Of a stretch of 64,000 nucleotides of DNA, positions 56,405 to 64,000 are shown piece after piece; position 1 is the stretch's first letter; each line of letters opens with the position of its first letter. The stretch is from Lottia gigantea (Eukaryota > Mollusca > Gastropoda > Lottiidae), in the NCBI RefSeq assembly GCF_000327385.1, contig NW_008708898.1, positions 926,212 to 990,211 of the forward strand, given 5' to 3'. The notes under the pieces are model-generated. The model saw nothing but the letters and a program-made list of their open reading frames with translations, did not search any database and had not been told where the DNA came from. The position numbers and the translations under genes were made by a program.

Positions 56405-57849
56405 CATCATCGTCGAAACGTCGCAAGTTATTTATTAAAGTAATTGTTATCCATATAATTGTGTTCGTGTTAATATTGGTACAGCTGAATATAAAAGAAT
56501 CATACACATGGAGCGATACGATGCGAACACGATTCCAGATTTCGTACAATTGTCATCAAGGACACAAATTTCGCACAGAAACTCCACATTTACTGGACTC
56601 TCTTGCTGTAACTTAGAAATTTTTTTACTCAGCTATGTAGAACTAAAAAAAATTGGCTGACTCTAGACGTTGTATTTTATATATATACAGCATGTATAGC
56701 ACAATTGAGTTGTAGATTCCCGCCTAGATTATCCCCGACTTAACCCAATATCATATCCCCGTAAATTGCACAAGCCTATTCGTGTTTTTATTGACATCGT
56801 TAGTAAAAACCTGATGAAATGCATAAGAATAATCATAAATTCAAAATCATTATCTGAAACAATAGGCCTAATTAAAAAAAAGACAAAATCGAGGACAATG
56901 CTTCGAATCAACTAATTAGCCCTATCAAACTATATAGACTCTAGAATTATGTGCAACTGTTTAATTATTAAATTCTGGCTTGTAACGATTAAATTATGAA
57001 CGTTATTAAGATTCGTGTGCCTGGCGTTTTGTTGCGGCATTCCTACACCATATTTTAAGGCCACTCTAGGTTAAATAATGGTCTATTGTTTAAGGCACGC
57101 GCAAAATGAAAGTTCGGTTTATTTCCAGTTATCGTTTGAGCTCAATATCAGATCCCCCATTTTTTTTAAAAATATATAAATGATTTAACATCTGTCCAAT
57201 TACAGTAAACAGATGTCCATCTTTGAGATCATTACCCACATTGATCTGTGCCCGAATATTACCCCGGCCTGGCCTAGCTTCTATCTTGAACGGGAATAAC
57301 AGTAAAGTGTAGCCTATATATTATTGCCATTGGAGTGACTAAAATTAACAAGTGTTGTACAGGCGTTAAATTCTTGTTTTGGAAACGAACAATTTAAATG
57401 TTTAGCTGAATAAAATTTTAATGAAGTTCAAAATATATGAAGTGTATAGATACATGTTTATCAAGTGAAAAACAAGTCGTGTGCTTTGTTTCCAAGTCAA
57501 TAATACACTGATATAGTCAATGAAATGATTTGAATAATAAAGCAACATAGCGGTGACCTATTTTACTCAGATCTAGCTCAATAGATTGTGGGGTATCTAG
57601 AAACTGACTCGGGTCAGAATAGTCTAACGCGTGGAGGGTAAATAGTATTTTAAAAACTCTTCATCTTATGACCAGCCACTTTTAAAAACTATTTTATAAT
57701 AACTGTTTTCAGATATTGATAAATATTTTGTTATTATTTACCAGAGGAAAGCTTATCTTGTATAATCAACTGTATGAAAACAGACATGTTACTGTTATAT
57801 ATTCAGTATCTTGCTCTAAAATCTGTTTATAACTGAAACTCTCGGTATA

Positions 57850-57894
57850 ATGAACCGACGTGGGCGTCTCAACTGCGAAATACAACATCAATAA
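57850..57894 (+). other. Possible uORF of ATG10
   Basis: An ATG at 57850 opens 14 codons and ends with TAA at 57892-57894, ten bases before the ATG10 start codon. If transcription starts upstream of 57850, this frame could lower ATG10 translation. The transcription start is unknown. Confidence 0.35.
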
Positions 57895-57904
57895 ACACAG
57901 AGAA

Positions 57905-60900
57905 ATGGCGGCAGGTTTGATTTCAGAGGCAGACTTCGTGAAGCAGATAAAAAATATGGTCGAACTGTCTGAATTATATCATGACAATTGGGAAATAAGA
58001 AAACCTCCTGTAAGTTCGAGTTATATACCTATATAAATATTATAAACAGTACGTGATTACACGATAAAAGAGAATAGGGACTACTAATATTTTAAATTGT
58101 TAATAGCCTATAGGCCTAAATATCAGAAACAGTTGAACTACTCTGTAAAATATATCAATATGAAATAAATATCGAATCAATTTATTATCCTGTGGAAAAA
58201 ATCCTCATAGCGAAGTACACATCATTAACATGAACAAGAATGCAAAGCTCATTTTAATTTTTTCTTTCAATATTTGAGTCCAAGGCTAACTGGTTATTTT
58301 TTTTAGAAATGGCGCACTAATTAAATATTTGGCGGGAAAAATTTGTAAAACAATGATATTTTTAAGAAATGAAGTCTTTTTTGTACAAAAAATATATCGA
58401 TATCCAACCCAGTTTGGAATTGCTTCATCCACCACTTGGCTTATGTAGTTCGAGCATAATTGACTTTACTTGAAATTGCTTAAATATTTTTCAGAATGGC
58501 GGAAAGGAATTTTTGTATAAGAAAGTAATCGTTGGACGGAAGAGAACAGCTGATGATCATGATGATGATGACAATGCTGAAAGGTCTCTAGATGGAGACT
58601 TGTCATCAGTAACAGTTGAAGAGGTGATGCTTAAATACTGCTTTGAACCTTCTCCACTTTTATCCAATTAGCATTTGGTAAATTTGCTATGAAGTCACTC
58701 ACTACCTAATTGTTACGAAATTCACCATCACCAACTTATAATGATCTATTACTTACGACGTCGAAATGATAACTGTGGCTTTCCTTTTTCTCAGAATCTG
58801 AAAAATACCACGAGTTTGTCTGTCGATTTGGGGACATTCCATCCTTCATCGCTCATGCAGTTTCCTTTGCTTAGGTTGTTGCAAAATTTTCCTCAATGCA
58901 CATTACATGGCGTTCGACCCAATCTTCATTTGCCCAATTATGGTGCGGGCACACGAGCAGTCTTGGTCGGAGATTTTTGTCTCCGACTCGAATCTTGAGT
59001 AAAATCTCGCGTGTGCCCGTGCTTCCACAAGTATAACGTGTCGCCGACAGGATTTATAATATCAAACAAGTTTGATAATTGTCTCCAATAGTTTTATCGT
59101 CTGTAAGACAGAACGGCATCATTAAATCAGATTCCTTTTCTATTCAATTGCATGCTCTGCACGTGATTATCGACATAGTTCGTAAGTCTTGATCGCTCAC
59201 ACGGTCCAGTAAATTTAAGTCTTAATAGAATTATTCTTTAAGTCGGATTTGAGTTACGTCCCTTCATTAGAAGATTCATAAATTTTTCATGTAAATATTT
59301 TGAGAAAATGGCATAGGTGGAGATGATGTCTTAGGATTTTTAAACCCAGTTCCCCCTATCTGTAAGGGTTGGCTGGAATAGGACCTTTTTAACTGGCAAA
59401 TCTAACTATCAGAGGTAAAGTTCTATTTTGCCATAGCGAATAACTTTTGCGTATGGTTGTAAATAAAAATAGCAGTCGTACGTTTCGAACGCAACTCTCA
59501 TGCATCTAAGTTCGTTATCTTCAGGTGAAATGGGAAAGCATGGAGCACGAGCGTAGGTCCGAGGCAAGGACTATTCGTTTACGAGCGTTGTTTTGTTTGG
59601 AACTCATGGCCACTTTCATGCGCAACTGGAAATCGTTATGGTGTATGGCACCTTCAATATTACATTTCAATATAACTTTCAAACGTAGATATTGCATCTA
59701 TAACAGTAAGCTGTAAGTAACACCATTTCTGATTTAGCTGAATAATTCTGGTTTCTGAGACTCGTGTACGATTGAACGGACGATGAATTTTCTTCTTTTA
59801 ACCCTGTGCCAATAGCCTCTGTTGATTAGTGACTTATTACCTTTCAACCAATTACTTTGCCCACAATACATAATGTGGAAGCCTATAAGATATAATTGTC
59901 CAAGGCTATGTTTTTTTTTCTCCCCCAGGAAAATGATCCAGGTTGTCATGCTACAACCATACCAGTCGACATGCTGACGTACGAATATCATATCGTGTAC
60001 AGCTCTAGTTACAGTGTACCTGTCTTATATTTCAATGTTTATAAAGCAGGTATGTATTTCACTTTGAGTATACCGGTACCGGTACGTCTCTCCACTTTTA
60101 ATTTCATGTATTTCTCTTGTACTGATTTGAGTACGCGTATATCCCTTCATGACATGTTTATCCCTTCATGACATGTATTTCTCTTGCGTACATGTATTGT
60201 TCTCGAGTACGTGTATTTCTCTTGCGTACATGTATTGTTCTCGAGTATGTGTATTTCTCTTGCGTACATGTATTGTTCTCGAGTACGTGTATTTCTCTTG
60301 CGTACATGTATTGTTCTCGAGTATGTGTATTTCTCTTAAGTACATGTATTTTCCTCTAGTACATTTACTTTCCTAGAGTACGTGTATTTCTCTTAAGTAC
60401 ACATATTTTTCTCCTGTACGTGTATTTCTCTTGACTGGTATGAATACATATATATATATTTTTTTACTACTGACATTTTTTTTGACTCTTGAGTACACAT
60501 TTTGTATTTGTCTTGAGTAAATGAGTATCTTATGACCTGGCTCTTGCATATAGCCTATTATGTCTTGAGTACATTATTTCTTTTGACTCTTAGGAGGGGC
60601 TGAAAATCGGGATTATAACCGAAAGTTTTTAGCGCCGTCGGTCAAAGTTTTATAAGGGAAGAAGGGGGTGTCTTAGACAAGATCGTCTCGCCTCGACTTG
60701 GGCTTAGCTCAATAAGATTAGTGGTAAGAACGGGTCGTCCCAAACGTGTGGACTTTTACGAGCGTATAGTCAATAACCATCACCAGTCACTTGAAAGATT
60801 CGGCAAATGTCAGTCTTTCTATGAATCAGAAATCTGAGGGTAGGACATGGAAATGAAATATTATCTGTTTTATATGACTATATAGATGGTAAATTATTAA

Positions 60901-62249
60901 GTTTAGAGAATATTTGGAAGATAGTACCAGATGTTTACCAACAAGAACTACAGGCAGATAAATGGTCTATATTAACTCAACAGGTTCGTAATGATATGTC
61001 GGTCTATAGGTCAACTGGGTGGACCCATTTGGGTCTTGAATATATGTAAATAAAAGTCGCATATACCCTTCACAATTACCTTAAACTGGAAATTTCACTT
61101 CCTTTTTCCATATCCTTTTCTATGTATGCCAGAGTCTTAAGAATGGCGTCTTTAAAATGCTTACATTTCGACGGTGAGCTGTGAACTCTTTATTTCTGAT
61201 TAGCTCAGCTGAAAAATGTGAGTCTCTGAGAAAATGGTATGATTGGTCAAACGGATGGCAAACCTGTCCCTTTAAAGTATATATCCGGGGGGGGGGGGGG
61301 GGGGGGGGGGGGATTACTACACGCAAATGCAATTCGACTATCGTCACATTGACTAGCAGATTCGAAATTTGCTAAAACATAGAACACAAGCAAGTTACGA
61401 TTTTGAGTTGAATTCAGCTATTGATCATATTTTCCAGTTTCGACAGTTTGCGAACACAATCTGTGGGGTTCGCTCATGTCAACTGTCCAAAAAAATTCCT
61501 CGACGTTTTTTCTTTTCAATGCGATGATCGATTTTATGAAGCCATTGATGGTATCTTCATAGCTGATACAAAATAAATTGCCACTACTTCATACGATATG
61601 CTTTCCAGGGTCCTTCTTTTGTAGACAAAGCAGACGTCGGATGAAATTCAGCTGCGTTACTTCTGGAAATTTAATAAGACACCTACATCCTATTTAATTG
61701 ATACCGGTATGTAATGATATGTATACCATATTTCAGGAACATCCTCTGTTAGGACGTCCGTTTTATCAGCTCCACCCATGTCACACAGAGATGATGATGA
61801 AAAACATACGGACTATGCTAGATAAAAGGTAGGCCTTTATTTACTTCACAAGACTTGCCCATCACCAATTGACCCAATAAGGTGGATTAAATTAGGATTT
61901 TTGTTCTGTCACATAGACCTGCTACAATACCCTACTGAATGATGGCAGTCATAGTGTTGTTTAGAAATCTATATCGTATAATTTGAAGTAAATATTTCAT
62001 CTTTTGTCATCATTCTTCGCGTCAGCAAACGTATGCGCATTTTAGATGACAGAAGTTGAAATAGTTCAAACTTGTAAGTTGGAGGAAATCCACATCTTTC
62101 GGGATTATACGGATATCCATGTGTCCATTTTCTCCATTTGGTTTAAGTTTTGTAACTTGTTTTTCAGATGTGACTATTTGATATCATGGATAAGTAGTGT
62201 AGGACCAGTTGTCGGTTTAAATTTATCACTACAGTATGCTGCTAATTAA
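57905..62249 (+). CDS. ATG10: Autophagy-related protein 10 (ATG12-conjugating E2-like enzyme)
   Basis: ATG10 takes ATG12 from ATG7 and transfers it to ATG5, a step needed for autophagosome formation in the cytosol. Exons: 57905-58009, 58495-58623, 59929-60049, 60886-60983, 61737-61828, 62168-62249. All are GT-AG and in phase; 627 nt gives 208 aa (human 220). Diagnostic blocks: YEYHIVYSSSYSVPVLYF (exon 3, human YEYHVLYSCSYQVPVLYF), the D-G-K-L-L-S-L-E-N-I-W stretch across the exon 3/4 junction, QQEHPLLGRPF across exons 4/5, the catalytic HPC motif with Cys166 (same number as human) and SWISSVGPVVGLNLSLQYA at the C-terminus. Exon 2 has an acidic stretch, DDHDDDDNAE, less conserved in the family. 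ATGGCG in agaaATGGCG is a fair initiation context. The stop codon lies inside the first unit of a 32-bp minisatellite. Confidence 0.97.
58941..59212. mobile_element. TTAA-type MITE, copy C in ATG10 intron 2
   Basis: Begins ggtgcgggcacacgagcagt and, read in reverse complement, follows copy A closely: the block gacgataaaactattggaga and on through ttataaatcctgtcggcgac is almost unchanged. The high identity to copy A suggests both are fairly young. Orientation is opposite to A and B. One end is ragged and a clean TTAA pair was not seen here. Confidence 0.75.
59700..59790 (-). repeat. Dispersed repeat family 1, copy in ATG10 intron 2
   Basis: Shows cagtaagctgtaag, then tgatttagctgaataattct, then tttctgagactcgtgtacga: the same three blocks, in the same order, as at 28230-28310 and 61170-61245. 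Confidence 0.65.
60103..60440 (+). repeat. Minisatellite in ATG10 intron 3
   Basis: A 38-bp higher-order unit built from two 19-bp half-units, ctcgagtacgtgtatttct and cttgcgtacatgtattgtt, repeats perfectly or nearly so between 60180 and 60340. It decays toward both sides with variants such as ctagagtacgtgtatttct. The overlapping open frames here are translations of the repeat, not genes. Confidence 0.9.
61130..61285 (-). repeat. Dispersed repeat family 1, longest copy
   Basis: In ATG10 intron 4. Blocks in order: aaaatgcttacatttcgacg, gtgagctgtgaactcttta, ttagctcagctgaaaaatgt, ctctgagaaaatggtatgat, tggcaaacctgtccctttaa. Together they link the partial copies at 6655, 21838, 28204, 48140 and 59700 into one family of at least 150 bp. 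Confidence 0.75.
61287..61312 (+). repeat. Run of 26 G
   Basis: An uninterrupted G26 tract directly after the family 1 repeat in ATG10 intron 4. It can form G-quadruplexes in DNA or pre-mRNA. The exact length may be a sequencing or assembly estimate. Confidence 0.85.
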
Positions 62250-63590
62250 ACGTCTTGATTCTACAGTATGCTGCTAGTCAAACGTCTTGATACTACAGTG
62301 TATACTGCTAGTCAAACGTCTTGATACTACAGTATGCTGCTAATTAAACGTCTTGATACTACAGTATGCTGCTAGTCAAACGTCTTGATTCTACAGTATG
62401 CTGCTAGTCAAACGTCTTGATACTACAGTGTATGCTGCTAGTCAAACGTCTTGATACTACAGTATACTGCTAGTCAAACGTCTTGATTCTACAGTATGCT
62501 GCTAATTAAACGTCTTGATACTACAGTATACTGCTAGTCAAACGTCTTGATACTACAGTATACTGCTAGTCAAACGTCTTGATACTACAGTGTATACTGC
62601 TAATTAAACGTCTTGATACTACAGTATGCTGCTAATTAAACGTCTTGATACTACAGTGTATGCTGCTAGTCAAACGTCTTGATACTACAGTGTATACTGC
62701 TAATTAAACGTCTTGATACTACAGTATGCTGCTAGTCAAACGTCTTGATACTACAGTGTATACTGCTAATTAAACGTCTTGATACTACAGTATGCTGCTA
62801 ATTAAACGTCTTGATACTACAGTATGCTGCTAGTCAAACGTCTTGATACTACAGTATGCTGCTAGTCAAACGTCTTGATACTACAGTATGCTGCTAGTCA
62901 AACGTCTTGATACTACAGTATACTGCTAGTCAAACGTCTTGATACTACAGTATACTGCTAGTCAAACGTCTTGATACTACAGTGTATACTGCTAATTAAA
63001 CGTCTTGATATTGATTCTACAGTATGCTGCTAGTCAAACGTCTTGATACTACAGTATGCTGCTAATTAAACGTCTTGATACTACAGTATGCTGCTAATTA
63101 AACGTCTTGATACTACAGTATGCTGCTAATTAAACGTCTTGATACTACAGTATGCTGCTAATTAAACGTCTTGATACTACAGTATGCTGCTAATTAAACG
63201 TCTTGATACTACAGTATGCTGCTAATTAAACGTCTTGATTCTACAGTATGCTGCTAATTAAACGTCTTGATACTACAGTATGCTGCTAATTAAACGTCTT
63301 GATACTACAGTATGCTGCTAATTAAACGTCTTGATACTACAGTATGCTGCTAATTAAACGTCTTGATACTACAGTATGCTGCTAGTCAAACGTCTTGATA
63401 CTACAGTATGCTGCTAATTAAACGTCTTGATACTACAGTATGCTGCTAATTAAACGTCTTGATACTACAGTATGCTGCTAGTCAAACGTCTTGATACTAC
63501 AGTGTGCTGCTAGTCAAACGTCTTGATACTACAGTATACTGCTAATTAAACGTCATGATACTACAGTATGCTGCTAATTAAACGTCATAA
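62229..63590 (+). repeat. 32-bp minisatellite containing the ATG10 stop region, 42 copies
   Basis: Forty-two units counted by the cgtc motif. The basic unit is 32 bp: ctacagtatgctgctaatta followed by aacgtcttgata. The first unit starts at 62229 within the coding exon, so its first 21 bases encode LQYAAN and the stop. Variants: gctaattaa versus gctagtcaa; seven 34-bp units with an extra GT (ctacagtgta), all left of about 63000; and a homogeneous aattaa block at about 63060-63360. The array would form most of the ATG10 3' UTR. Confidence 0.97.
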
Positions 63591-63621
63591 TTAAACCTAC
63601 ATATTATTTTTTTTTATTCTG

Positions 63622-63627
63622 AATAAA
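63622..63627 (+). terminator. ATG10 poly(A) signal candidate
   Basis: AATAAA about 30 bases beyond the minisatellite, after a T-run. It is the first canonical hexamer past the ATG10 stop codon, so the whole array is probably transcribed as 3' UTR. Confidence 0.55.
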
Positions 63628-64000
63628 GAATATAAGGATAGTTGAAATAAGCTCAGCGGGTCAAGTAACAATTTCGACAATATTCATCTCGCTGTATCGT
63701 TGAAGGTAATAGTTTCCTTATTATGTAATTGGCCAGTTTCTTTAACTGAATGTTTCCTTACATATGAACGGATAACATTCCTCGGAATTTGTAAATCTTA
63801 TGTCTAATTCAAGTAACATTCCTCAGAATTAGAAAACTTTTATATTCAAATCAGTTAAAATTGCTATGTGTGCAGTCCAAGTTCTATCTGCTGGTTAAGT
63901 AAATATGGTTGTACCCGAGCTAAGTGTCCAAGTTAATATAACAATTCTAACAACAGATCAATTCTATTACTGCAACTAAACACTATACATCATTGCCCTC
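63628..64000. other. Downstream flank of ATG10
   Basis: AT-rich sequence with no gene, repeat or RNA that I can support. A near-duplicate pair, aacattcctcggaattngta and aacattcctcagaattag, occurs at about 63774 and 63817. Confidence 0.5.

Larger units (their letters stand above)
55594..57904. promoter_or_regulatory. Shared upstream region of SSBP and ATG10
   Basis: The 2.3 kb between the two divergent start codons must hold both promoters. The first coding exons of both genes abut it. No TATA box at a convincing distance and no strong CpG island are visible. The region contains an assembly gap, so regulatory elements may be missing. Whether the promoter is bidirectional is not shown. Confidence 0.45.

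Overview
The window looks like nuclear DNA from a lophotrochozoan animal, most likely a mollusc. Introns are GT-AG. Intergenic DNA is AT-rich and full of short dispersed repeats, minisatellites, MITE-like elements, a decayed Tc1 transposon and a LINE fragment. The protein matches are animal-specific. The species assignment is inference. A run of 50 Ns at 56355-56404 marks an assembly gap.

Three host genes can be read exon by exon. (1) A caveolin on the + strand at 23345-24055 has two coding exons and 127 aa. It is unusually cysteine-rich. (2) An SSBP2/3/4 (Ssdp) orthologue lies on the - strand at 55593-32981. It has 18 coding exons and 422 aa, with an N-terminal LisH/LUFS domain, a long Pro/Gly/Met-rich region and a charged C-terminal tail. 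(3) The autophagy E2-like enzyme ATG10 lies on the + strand at 57905-62249. It has six coding exons and 208 aa, with the catalytic Cys in an HPC motif. All phases join without a break, so these models are firm. SSBP and ATG10 are divergent, with start codons about 2.3 kb apart. From memory, human SSBP2 and ATG10 are also neighbours in this orientation on chromosome 5q14, so the pair may be an old syntenic block.

Layout: 1-377, a 46-bp minisatellite cut by the window edge. 0.4-23 kb, no host gene recognised; this part holds a LINE 3' end (about 3.06-3.9 kb), a TTAA-flanked MITE (8.78-9.13 kb), a broken Tc1-like transposase (10.82-12.26 kb, - strand), a diverged tandem repeat ending in a palindrome (13.37-13.83 kb), a foldback MITE (21.29-21.66 kb) and tRNA-like SINE heads. 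23.3-24.1 kb, caveolin. 24.1-28.7 kb, no gene seen. 28.7-33 kb, probable SSBP 3' UTR and a possible alternative last exon. 33-55.6 kb, SSBP exons and introns. 55.6-57.9 kb, shared upstream region with the gap. 57.9-62.25 kb, ATG10. 62.23-63.59 kb, a 42-copy, 32-bp minisatellite whose unit contains the last six codons and stop codon of ATG10, followed by a poly(A) signal.

The most notable observations are the minisatellite seeded by the ATG10 stop-codon region, the 14-cysteine caveolin with acidic residues in its membrane segment, the head-to-head SSBP/ATG10 pair, and a small dispersed repeat family with at least six copies in the window.
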